From Neurospora crassa OR74A (Eukaryota; Ascomycota; Sordariomycetes; Sordariales; Sordariaceae): 64,000 nucleotides of DNA. Of this stretch, positions 47,376 to 58,487 are shown piece after piece; positions within the stretch are counted from its first letter, which is position 1, and every line of letters begins with the position of its first letter. The position numbers and the translations under genes are program-made. The stretch lies in contig NC_026503.1 in the NCBI RefSeq assembly GCF_000182925.2, positions 3,782,001-3,846,000 of the forward strand, given 5' to 3'. The notes below the pieces were generated by a model. It was not told the origin of the DNA, ran no database searches, and saw only the letters and a list, made by a program, of their open reading frames with translations.

Positions 47376-50300
47376 ACAGCTTTCGACCCCTCAGAGGGAC
47401 AGGACCACCACTTGTCGAGTGCTAAAGTATCGTTGTACGCTAATTTCACGATTAACCCTTTCGGTCGAGTTGGCGTAAAGTCTTGGCTCGGATTGGATCA
47501 TTAAATTCCAGTTGTCATCGTGCATTTGACAAAAAAATGGCACACCATAGCGATACCAGGTAACGCGTTCGTCTGGGAAAATCGCGTTCGTTTGATTTTC
47601 CACTAAACGCGGAGGACCGTGCACGGGGCGATAGGAAGCGGAATCAGACAATGTGAGGGGCTCGAGGCGGGGGGTTCCCCTGCAATTTGTTTGCAGTGCC
47701 CCTGGCGCTTTTGGGGGGCAACGAACCATGGCAACCACGGTGAAGACCCAGCGACCAAAACATGACATCCAAGAATTGCAACCATCCTCACCTCGGTGAG
47801 AACACCAAAAGGTACCCGCGAAACATGGGGTAGCCATGTCTTTAACTGCTAACATCCACACCACCTGTGTGCGATTACGATGACGTATGCCACCAGGCCG
47901 AGATATTCATGGGGTTTGTGCAAGTTTGGTTTCCTCACCTTCAATGAAGGACCTGTGATGGAACATTTCCAACCACTCTGACATGATGTTTTCTCCCCTC
48001 TCCTGTTGTACACCGGCCAGAGACCAGAGTAGGGCAAAGAGATTGTGGACCATTCTGCCAGTCTATCATTTTGCTCATATTCTAAGTAAGAGATAAATGC
48101 TGCCCTCAATATATCTAATAGATCCGGAAATACACATAGGTGCAGATGCACAAATGTGATCGTCATCCGTCCCCTAGAAATATATATACTGCATAGTACA
48201 CTACATACATACCGTTACCTACCAACAGTCGGAAAACCTGAGGGATACAGAACCCAAACTGGCGGGCCTTTAAGAAAGAAACAATCCCCGATCCGCGTGA
48301 CGGCCCGTATTGCTACACTGACCTATTCTAGAACATTTTCCTGTGAGCACGTCTTGGTGGGCGTTTCCTGTTGGGTTCCCGTAGATTTCCCTTTCGGACA
48401 AATCTCACTCATCACGGCAATGTTGTGTTGCTTGTCGGACATGCCGCAGCATCAAAAAGCGGTGGTCGAGGAATATTTCAGGGACGATCCGGCCACCGCC
48501 AAAAGACAGTTTCCAGTCACTGCTAGTACGTATGTATAAAGTGCCGTCGATTCGTCGACCCAGCTTGTAGGACCCCGTTGTGGAACCATATTAGCGCACC
48601 GGCCCATGGTTGAGATTCTCCCCTTCCCAAGGTTAGCAGTTGGTCACACGTACATATGAAAAAGAGAGATATCTTTGCTTCTCTTCTTTCTGCTCATTTT
48701 AGATGCATGAATCAAATGGCGCAAGACTGAATCGATCCGCAAAGCCAAACAGGGATTTCTCTCAACCTCCCACGCCTCCACCGTATCACACAGCTCCGGG
48801 TTCTTTTTCTTTCTTTCTTGTTGGCCGAGGATATGCATTCCATGTGATGCCAATGCTTGGCTCGGTAATCACGGTCGCGGATAGGTTCTTGGAAATGAGC
48901 TTGAGCATGAGTCAAGAAAAAGCTTTCCGTTGAGAAGCTTTTCAATAAGAGGCTGGACGTGCTGGGCAGTGGCTGAGGTAGTGTATTTTGGGCCCAAAAC
49001 CTGACAGTTGATTTGGATCTAGGATCGTGGCTTCGATTTGATATAGTGTATTGAATATACGTAGACTTACACGCAAGGCACCATGTTGGAGTTCGAGTCC
49101 GAGTCAGATATGTTAAACCCAATACCAAAACGTCAAGGTGTACGTAAGTGCAGTGGTGATGAGCTTGCCGGTTTCCGACACTGTGTTCGTAAATGTACTA
49201 GTGTATGCAGGCAGGTTGTCGACGGACTAGAGTCGGACAGCGGTCGGATGGTGTCGTGCCGATTACCACTACGTAAGCACTGTGTATCTTCAGCCTCCTT
49301 TACCGTACATCCAGCTACAGTACCACACCCATGCCACCCGGCTCGGCAATCCTTAGCCTTATCTTGAGAAGCTTCCATGGCGATCGAGACTGGTCGTTGT
49401 GCGGTACCTGGGATGGGAGGTGAGAGAAGAGGCGTGATATACATATGGGAATGCCCATCAGTCACGCCAAAGAAGAAAGAGGGGACCGCCGCAAACGTGG
49501 ATCTGGATGTCATGACCAGGCAGTGCAGGGTTCGTCCATCGTCACATCCAAACACAAGACCGCTATTTCGAGATGCCGTCCCTTGAACTTTGTGTTTTTC
49601 CTACAAGGCCGAAGGATAGGAAGACTCTCGTGACCCCCGTGTTGTTGCAATGTACAAAGACCCTAGATGGAATATATGTATATGCAGAATGCAGCCTTCA
49701 TACAGAAGTGAATACCACAGATCTCCTACCAACCCCCGCAGACCCATCCGAGCTGTCTCATCATCACACTTCAGTTCTCCCGTGGGGTGCATGCTGTTCT
49801 CTGTACATGGACATGATGGTCGCTGTGAGATGGAAGCAGGAGGTTGGTTCCCGTCCCCATGGAAGTCCCTTTCTGCCTTGGTGCACGATGCCCCACCTGT
49901 ATCCAGCTTTTGCAGCGCGGCGGGTAGCCATAGCTGGGGAACGCTCCACCAAGCCCACGACACGATTGGTTTTTGTCTCGACCGCCAAGGTTCTCTTGAC
50001 GGTATCGGTCCCAGTCGGGATCGGGCACGTCCACTTACAAGTTGTTTAAACCACATGCGTTTGGTACTGTGCGCGCAGACCGATGCCCGTGGCGCAGACG
50101 CCTTCCTCTCCATGACGGGCCATGGGTGATGGATCATGTCCTGCCACCTAGACTAGGCAAATGTTGCCAAAGAAAATCTGCCTCTCTTGGCAGCAGATGT
50201 TCTGAACTCTGCCAGGTTCTCCAGGACTTTTTATCTTGTGCCATTCCCGCCCCTCTGCCGTCGTCCCGTCCCAGCCTGCTTCAATGTTGACCTTTCATTC

Positions 50301-51441
50301 ATCACTTCTTTCCTTCCTTTTTCTTTTCGGGTTCGGAAGTCCTGCGCGGTGTTCATTGTCGATCACTGTTGTCCGCCGCCTCAAAGCATCACTCATTGGC
50401 ACCTTTTAGTGGCACCGTTTACGACTATCACCCAGACCTACGACTACTACACCATTCCAGTACCATAAGTTGAATTGCGACTGGTAACGAAAAAAGAAGG
50501 ATTTTCTGCCTGTTACGGTCCTGTCACTCAGTTGCGACTGTCGTCGAGTCTGGCTACCACGCCCGGCAGCAATTGCGACGACAACGCGACTTACGGTTTC
50601 GACCAAAGCGCTACTTCCTGCACAAAGTGACGTCGCCCGCTGCTGTTCTATTTGGCTTGGCGCTCGAGATCGAATTCGACCGAAGGGCGAGTGGTGCAGT
50701 GGGAACTCAGAGGAAGGGGGACAAACGCCACCTTGCAAAGCACAAACAACAGCGATCCCCAACTACAGCCCGGCGAGATTGTTCGGCTTCTCTTCCGCCT
50801 TCGCTTTTCGATCCCCGATATCCTTCAACTGTCGCTTAGCAACCCTTGGTCGTCACAGCTTCCTAAACACTACGCCACATAGCTCCGTTGGCTTTCCGCT
50901 CCTATCCGGGTTACCAAGTTGGCTGGAACAGCGTTTGTGGTCTGTCTTGGATCTTATTTTAAGAAACGAAACACAAACCCACTCGGTTCAGATACACAAC
51001 AGCAGGGCTGAGGCTGAGCCAGGATCCGCCTGCGCGCACCACTAGGTCATCATCGGGCAACGGGCGAGAATACCGACCGACCGGGACATTGGGGATCCCG
51101 CAGCTTAGAAAGAGGGAAACGAAACAAGAAGCAGAGGTCTCGTTCGCGATTAAAAGGTATCGCAGGGCCATCCCGTTCCGTTAGCTCAGACACCTTGGAC
51201 CCTGTTCCTGTGAAAAGCTACGGGCCACCAGCCTCCTCGGCCCCACATCAAAACGAAAGGAGGAACAGGTCAAATTTCCCTGTTTCTGGGCATCAGGTTA
51301 GAGTTACTCGCTTCTTTCGACTCTTCGCCTTTTGGTCTTGCTTATCAACAGTACATCCATTCGACTTTTGCGCCGACTGCTTGCGGAGCACACGACAACT
51401 ACCGGGTTTACTTACGGCTTGTCCGTACAAGCCACGACAGG
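47376..51441. other. Four-kilobase divergent interval, Pif1 to Na+/H+ antiporter
   Basis: No gene I can support. Overlapping frames of 158-178 codons on opposite strands at 49573-50137 have no motif and contradict each other, which is typical of chance frames in GC-rich DNA. From about 50200 the plus strand is pyrimidine-rich and probably belongs to the promoter and long leader of the antiporter gene. Confidence 0.5.
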
Positions 51442-54400
51442 ATGGCGTGGGACAAGCTTTCCATCACCAGGCCCCACCTGGTGTACATTATCCTGGGCGG
51501 CTTCACCTCTCTGTTCATGCTGTGTTCCTCCATCATCAAGGAGCGCATGTACATTGGTGAAGCTACCGTGGCCACTCTCTGCGGCCTCATCTTTGGCCCT
51601 CATGCTGCCGGGCTTATAGACCCTATCGAGTGGGGTAATATAGATATCGTCACGATCGAGTTCTCTCGCCTCGTTCTCGTCGTCCAATGTTTCGCCGTCG
51701 GAGTCGAATTGCCAAAGTTCTACATGGAAAAGCACTGGAGATCCGTCACATTCCTCCTTATTCCTGTCATGCTCTGGGGCTGGCTGATCACCAGCCTTTT
51801 TGTCTGGTGGCTGATTCCACCCCTGAGCTGGCTCGATAGTCTGGTTGTTGCTGCCTGTGTTACGGCTACGGATCCTGTCCTCGCTTCATCTGTTGTCGGT
51901 AAGGGCAAGTTCGCAAAGAGAGTGCCCAAGCATTTGCGAGATCTGCTCTCTGCCGAATCCGGCTGCAACGATGGCATGGCTTTCCCCTTCGTCTACCTTT
52001 CTCTTTACCTCATTCTAGATCACCGTGAGGCCCGAGACGTATCATTTCATTGGATCGTCTTCACCATTCTCTACGAGTGCGTTTTCGGCGCCATCTTTGG
52101 CTTCATGGTCGGCTATATCGCACGCCACGGTATCAAGTATGCAGAGAGACATGAGCTGATCGACCGAGAGAGTTTCCTCGTCTTCTACTTTGTCCTGGCC
52201 CTCTTTTGCGCTGGGTCTGGTAGCATCCTAGGCGTAGATGATCTTCTTGTCGGCTTCGCTGCCGGCGTCGGTTTCTCCAATGACGGTTGGTTCACAAACA
52301 AGACGGAGGAATCCCACGTATCCAACGTTATTGATTTGCTCATCAACTTGGCATACTTTGTCTACCTCGGCACCATCATTCCTTGGGAGCAGTTCAACAA
52401 CTTCGACATCGGACTGGGCGCTTGGCGCTTGGTCGTTCTCGCCATCATGGTCATTCTCTTTAGACGAATCCCCATTATGATGGCTCTAAAACCACTGATA
52501 CCCGACATCAAGACATGGCGCGAGGCTTTGTTTGCTGGTCACTTCGGTCCCATTGGCGTTGGTGCCATCTTTGTCGCCATTCTGGCGCGCGCTGAGCTGG
52601 AGCATGAGGATCCTGTCCCCCTTGCCGATATCTCCAACATCAACCCGAACAATCCGCACTTCCACCTGATTCGACTGGTGTGGCCCATTGTTACCTTCTT
52701 GGTAGTGTCTTCGATCATCGTCCATGGCTCATCAGTCGCCGTGTTTACGCTCGGCAAGCACATCAACACTCTTACCATCACCATGTCATACACGCAAGCC
52801 AATGAAGACGGACCTTCCTGGATGAACCGCTTGCCCCGCATCACTTCGGTTTCCCGCTCTCAAGCTAGGAACATGTCGGATACCGAAGATGATATGAAGA
52901 TGCCTGAATTTCCCCCCGGCACATTGCCCCCTACTGGTCTTCCAGGTACGTTTTTGCGTCGCCAGAAGGAAGAGGATAAAGGTACCGGGCGTCACGCGGG
53001 AAGTCGATCATCATCGGCCAACGGCCGGCGTCGAAGAAAGAGATGGGATGACGGGATCGGACCCGGAGGCCCTATCAGCCAGTCAGCAATCTTCCCCCAG
53101 CGCCGAAGCCAAAGCGAACAGGCGATTGCTTCGCCGCACGATGAGATGTCTCTCGAGCCATCTGACACTGCGCGGTTGTCACCTTCGGATGCCTTGACTA
53201 CGCGCCGCCGCTCGGTAAGAAAAAGTGAAAAGGAGAGATCATCTGATGAAACCGCCTCCCCTTACGAACCGAGCCCCACATCTGAACAGAGGGATCAGGA
53301 ACTTGAATACTATGACGAGGGCGACCATGTCATTGTGGAGGATCGCGAAGGAAATGTTCTGGCTGTGGAATCCCCAGCTACGGGCGAAGGCCAGAATCCA
53401 GTGGAGGCTCTCAAGGAGAAGCTTGAGGCTGAGGCTGGGCCCTCAGGCTGGAGCTATGATGCCTTGAAGAAGAAGATTCAGAACTGGCGTGATGAAGAAG
53501 CGGCAAAGCGCAAGGAGAAGGAGAAGTCCACTAGGAGAAGTGAACCGGCCAGAGCGTACCAGTTTGGTACAACGGTTAGTACCGCTGATGCATTCCCTTT
53601 TCGCTCATTCAACTAACCTTTCATGCAGATTATTGTCGAAAACGAAGATGGCGAGGTTCTCAAGAAATATGAACTGCCTTCAGAGAAACCAGAAAACGAT
53701 TTTGTTTCCCAGAGCTTGAAGTACATGGGTATCAAGGCTGGGGACAAGGCACAGGTCGCAGGAGGTACAGCCGGTGGCGAGGGCTCGGCCACTAGGCCGT
53801 CCAAACCAACCAAACGCCCTACATGGGCTTCGGCCGTGGTTGGTGGCGGCGATGCATCGAAAAAGAAGAATGCGGTGGAGGAACAAGAAGAGGACGACCG
53901 TCATATACGCTTCACTATTGGTGGTGTTGGCCAACGCATGAACAAGGAGGACTTCATCCGGGAGATGCAGAAGTTGGACAAGAGTACGCGCAAGGAGATT
54001 GTGGACCAGTCCAACGCATCGAGCGCTGTCAAGAGTCTAGCCAAAGCGGACCTTACGCCTAAGCAGCTACAGCAACCGCAGCAGCAGCAACCGCAGCCGG
54101 TACAGCGCAGAGGATCTCCCGCTGGATCTGTCAAGTCCAGCCACAGCAAGGATAGCCTCACAAGACAAGGGCGTCCTGAGAAGTCGGAGATGATGAGCGG
54201 AGGTAGCAATGCTGAACGCAGCGAATCACCATCGATCTCGAGGTCAAGGTCGAGGTCGAGGTCGAGGTCGCCATCGCCTCTCACGGCAGAGGGCGGATCA
54301 GCAGCTCCAAGCAGAGACGTTCCAGAAACAGCAGCAGAGCGGAGACGTAGGCTGGCGGTGCTCCAGAGCGTTGGAGATGACGGAGAAGGGGAACAGGGTG

Positions 54401-54552
54401 AGACACCAGCGGAAAGACGGCGCAGAGAAGCTGCTCTGGGCATGTTTCCGGGCGCAGCTGAGGACGAGGATAGCGAGGATGATGATACCCCCAGGATCCC
54501 GCCACCGAGGAGAGGGATCAGGTTCGCGGAGCCGACCAGGCGAGTGACATGA
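51442..54552 (+). CDS. Plasma-membrane Na+(K+)/H+ antiporter, fungal Nha1/Sod2 type
   Basis: Exchanges cytosolic Na+ or K+ for external protons, giving salt tolerance and pH control. Exons are 51442-53574 and 53629-54552 (GTTAGT donor, ATGCAG acceptor), giving 1018 residues. Residues 1-440 form about a dozen hydrophobic helices with the fungal hallmarks RPHLVYIILGGFTSLF near the start, the TATDPVLASSVVGKGKFAKRVP motif around 141-162 and ESGCNDGMAFPFV at 172-184, which carries the Asn-Asp pair of CPA-type transporters. IGVGAIFVAILAR marks a later helix. The remaining 570 residues are a hydrophilic cytosolic tail with Arg/Ser clusters, Glu-rich blocks and a perfect SRSRSRSRSRSPSP run. Such long tails are usual in fungal Nha1 and carry regulation. 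The single intron falls in the tail. Confidence 0.94.
54238..54270 (+). repeat. Hexanucleotide repeat coding for Ser-Arg dipeptides
   Basis: Five near-perfect AGGTCG units within exon 2 of the antiporter gene, encoding the SRSRSRSRSR stretch in the cytosolic tail. Confidence 0.85.
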
Positions 54553-55280
54553 GTTAAATGATTGACTGACTTAGTGAATAATGTTTGGTATGAGGACTGA
54601 GCATGAATGGGTTCTGTATATGTGTCTACGGACGATAAACTGGAAGAGTAATGAGATGCAGCGAGTTGTTTGAGTTTTTGATGTTTATTCTTTTAGATAG
54701 ATATTTTGAGCGAGAAGTGTACATGTAGCGCCGGCAGTACCAAGGATGGCATTGACAATGTTGGTTGACTGGAATATGACCATGTGCGTGGTTGCGTGAA
54801 CTCGAAAAACATAGTTGGTTTTGGGATCCATCTCCTTGACAACGATTACATTGCACATCTTACCATCACTGCAGTGGTGGGAAAAGGGGGGGAAGTTGGA
54901 AAATCTGGGGAAGTACATGTGCTATGTACCTAACTGCTGAATCCTCGGTCCCGTGACTGAACCGTACCTGATATGGCTTAGCGCCCGATAAGAAAACTCG
55001 TCATGGTCGGTGCGATTCGAGGTCCAATCCAACTTTTTGAAACTCTCAGGTCACTGTCCACTGTCCAGCAGAGTTGCCCGTCAAAAAGCAGGTTGTTTTG
55101 CTCACACGCTGTGCCTGTATCCACTTATCCGATTTCTCCGATTTCTCAATTGCAACAGACATCCACAAAGCCGATAACATTACCTCGATTCCATACCTGT
55201 CGGGCCCAAGTCATTACTACCACCACCACCACCAACGATAGTCCTTCTACCTATTCCACCACCCACCCACATAATCCAAA
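54553..55280. other. Spacer between the antiporter and Tom22 genes
   Basis: It holds the 3' flank of the antiporter and the promoter and leader of Tom22. An open frame on the minus strand at 54685-54918 (77 codons) has no recognisable motif. Nothing else is seen. Confidence 0.6.
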
Positions 55281-56188
55281 ATGGTTCAGCTTACCGAGGT
55301 CGAAGACGAGCACTTCCAGCAGCCGCAGGTCGGCCCTGAGGAGGATGACGAGGATTTCACTGACACTGGTGAGTGAAGCTTTCCTCTACTGTCGAGGACA
55401 AAGAAAGAGAGGAGTCTCGGGCTGGAGGGGTTATAAGGACTTGTACGACTACGTCACTGTCGCCATCACCAAATACCCATGGCATCCCGACGCCGTCCAT
55501 CCTAAGTCATGCTACCGTGACGCCCACGCCAAAACGACGACCTATCAGACGCAGTTGCCAGCCAACATCGATATACCTACACATACACACACACACACGT
55601 CTTCCTTTAACATACAATGATATACTTGAGTCCTATCAGTCCAACAATCACGCGCCATACTGCCACCCTCCAATATAGCCTCAACATCTCTAGCCCGAGT
55701 CCTCTCGATACAACACATTGCCACCATGGGCCTGTTCTCCTCTTGAGTCTAGACAGGTAGTCGGAACGACAAGGCCAAACCCACTAACCCCACGCCTCTA
55801 CACATAAACAGACTCCGAGATCTCCGTCGACTCCGACTACGAGTCCCAAGAGACCTTCACCGACCGCCTGTACGCCCTGCGCGACATGGTCAGCCCCACC
55901 ACGCGCGGCTGGTTCTACCACAAGTACTCCACCACCACCAACTTTGTCAAGTCGACACTCTCCTTCGCCGGCCGCGCCGCCTGGGCCGTTTCTGTTTCGG
56001 GACTGCTGATCGGCGTCCCCTTCGCCATTGCCTTCGCCGAGGACCAGAACTACGCCGCTATGGAGCAGGAGGCGCGCATGCGCGAGCTTGGCTCTGATGT
56101 TCTCACTGCTGGTGGTGAGGGACAGGCTGGTACGGCCGAGAAGACCTTGGCTGCTATCGGTGGCGAGGGGGCTAGGCCTGCGCTCTAA
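55281..56188 (+). CDS. tom22: Mitochondrial import receptor Tom22
   Basis: Central receptor and organiser of the TOM complex in the mitochondrial outer membrane. It binds presequences on its cytosolic side and links Tom20 to the Tom40 pore. Exons are 55281-55368 and 55812-56188, giving 154 residues. The acidic cytosolic domain ([33 protein letters not shown]) leads to the conserved [16 protein letters not shown] segment. A single tail-proximal membrane span follows at about 83-104 ([19 protein letters not shown]) and an intermembrane-space tail after it. The 443-nt intron (GTGAGT to AAACAG) splits the acidic domain and is long for this genome. The start lies in CAAAATGG. Confidence 0.96.
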
Positions 56189-57333
56189 AGAGGGAAGCAG
56201 CGAGTCTTGGTGTGGAAAATGAAAAACGAAGATGAGCGAGGGATGGATGGTTGTTGTGAACCGGGAGATGTGAAGGGGAGAGAGGGATGGCTGGTGAAAG
56301 GGCGGCGGGCTGGAAACCAGCGTTTCCAAAATGGAGAACCGTTGGGGTTAGAAAAAAGAACCCCGAGTTCTCTCCGGCGGAGGCCTTGAACGGATACACC
56401 TAACCAGCACCCGGTTTCACAACTTGACGCAGTCTGATCTGACAAGACCGGCCAATGGAACGATACCTACGGAATCCCGTTTTTGGGCGCGAAGAATAGA
56501 AGAAGGCCAGCATCGTTAACCAGCTTACGATGATTATCTCGCCATCCCTCGCATTTGGCGTTTCCCATCTGTCGAAATTCCACTCACTTCTCCCCGCTCA
56601 AACACACCGCCACACATTGTATATTATCTGTTTGGTACTTTTGGGTTGTCCGCCACTTTGCATGGTCGTTGTAATGGTATTCTTTAGAAGCGTACCGCGG
56701 GAATGAAGGGAGCCAAAAAAGGATTCGGGGGGAGAGAGATAGAGCATTTATAATTCCCCAACGACATGTTTATGATGAACAACACCCGTATCCACTTATT
56801 GTACAAAAAGTAAGACGAAGCAAAATCATCTTGATGAAGAGTCCATTCATCCGTATCATCCGTTGCCAGTACTGGTTGTCTTATTTCTGGTGCGCCGTAA
56901 TATTTGTAGCCTGGGCTCCGCGTACAGTTACGCAGAACAAGCCGGTAGGACTCCCGAACGAGTGTAAGCAGTAATGAGCCAGGATTTTACAAGGTTCTCG
57001 TAGAAGACATGACTGACACTGCATTCCACACTCACTGTGCTAAAAGTGAATATGTATTCAACATCCTGTCACGAGGACTTGGGACAGGAGGCGGACTCTT
57101 TTTAACCGCAGACAAAACTCGATCATGATTGTGGATTTCAACCCTTTCTCTCTTCCTTTTCTTGTGGATTATCAGTTATTATCATTATCATTGAGATATA
57201 CCGAACATGTCCTCAATCTGTTGTGGACTGAGGAAGTAGCACGATGGATCCAACCGTAACATAAGCTACCAAACCGTCACTAAACAACTAGGAAAGAAAT
57301 TGCCAACCGACCGAAACGTGACATGCTTCTCCT

Positions 57334-57474
57334 AAAAGGGGGAAAAAGAGAAAAAGGAAAAACAAAAAAAAGGAAAAAAAGAGAGAGAGAGAAAAAAAGA
57401 AAAGAGAAGGAAAAAAATTATGATGAAAGAGAAAGAAGAAAAAAGAAGAAGAAAAAGAAAAAGAACAAGGGGAC
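57334..57474 (+). repeat. Polypurine (A/G) tract, about 140 nt
   Basis: Almost pure A and G on the plus strand, broken by only a few pyrimidines (57363, 57418-57419, 57421, 57424 and 57466). It includes a GAGAGAGAGAGA block at about 57381-57392. It lies in a gene-free spacer. Confidence 0.9.
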
Positions 57475-58029
57475 GTTTCTGACAGACCAGATGTCATCTA
57501 GCGGTTGTTGTTACATCCTGTCATGGAGGTCATTCGAACTATCCCGCCAACCAAGCCATATATGTCCTCGTGCAAAAGGATAGATACAAAGTGAATGAAC
57601 GAGTCTTGTCACACCTTGCCTGCCAAGTGGATTGCTTATATTATCTGTAGTATAATTATGGTTGTTAACGGTGGCTGTGTGGACGTGACAGTTACGAGAC
57701 AGTGAACTCTAGTTATCCAAACGACACTTGTCATCTCCCCCGGTGCGGTACATAACCTATCTCTGCGACTTGTTACAACTTCTGCAAGCTGACCTCGTCC
57801 CAGACCAATTCGCAGTTGGCCGTTTATCCTCCCCTTCCTACCCACACACACACCCCAACATCAAGGGCAACATAAAGCTAATATAACTGGTATGCACACT
57901 CACTCTATGGCCATGTCACACAGGTTGCCAGTCCTATGATAAAAGTCCACATAAAGGTCAAGCGCTGAAACAATTTGTATATTAGACTTATACGAGAGAA
58001 GAACCGGGGGGGAATCTTGACTATATACA

Positions 58030-58062
58030 CAGACAGACAGATGGATAGATAGATAGATATAG
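58030..58062. repeat. ACAG and ATAG tetranucleotide repeats
   Basis: About three ACAG units followed by about four GATA units, ending in ATATAGG. Located in the 3' flank of the ADF-H gene. Confidence 0.8.
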
Positions 58063-58487
58063 GCAGATGGAATTTTCAAGATCCACAAGAAAAAAAAAAA
58101 AAAAAATACAGGCAAGGGAAAGAAAGAGTGCATGTAATAAGCGAATGTGACATAGTAATAATGTGTTTGAGTTCAGTTTGTTTTGTTTGGGTGATGTTAT
58201 GTGCAAAGTGTGATGGAACACAGTGACCGATAGGCTGGTGAAGGTTGTTGGATGGATTTCCTGAATCCATTTTTCTCTACCTACCCATCTCGTCCGTGTG
58301 TCCATGTTGTCCAACAACGTAAAGAGGATGTCTGTGTGTTGTATGCGAAGAAGAAGTTGAATAGGGAATAAAGGGGTTAGTCGTCGGACTAAGTAGAGGG
58401 GTAGTTCAAATTTCAACGCTTTTTTTTTTCTCTTCTTTTGTGGTTTCCTCGGTCTTTCCAATTTTGATTTGTTTTGGTAGTCCAGTT

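Larger units (their letters stand above)
56189..58487. other. Intergenic region between convergent Tom22 and the ADF-H gene
   Basis: Only 3' flanks and spacer, with two simple repeats recorded separately and a 17-nt A run at about 58090-58106. No gene is visible. Confidence 0.6.

Noticed and set aside
49573-50137. Overlapping 158-178 codon frames on both strands
   Set aside because: Open in several frames at once, with Cys/His/Trp-rich composition unlike neighbouring proteins. Most likely chance.
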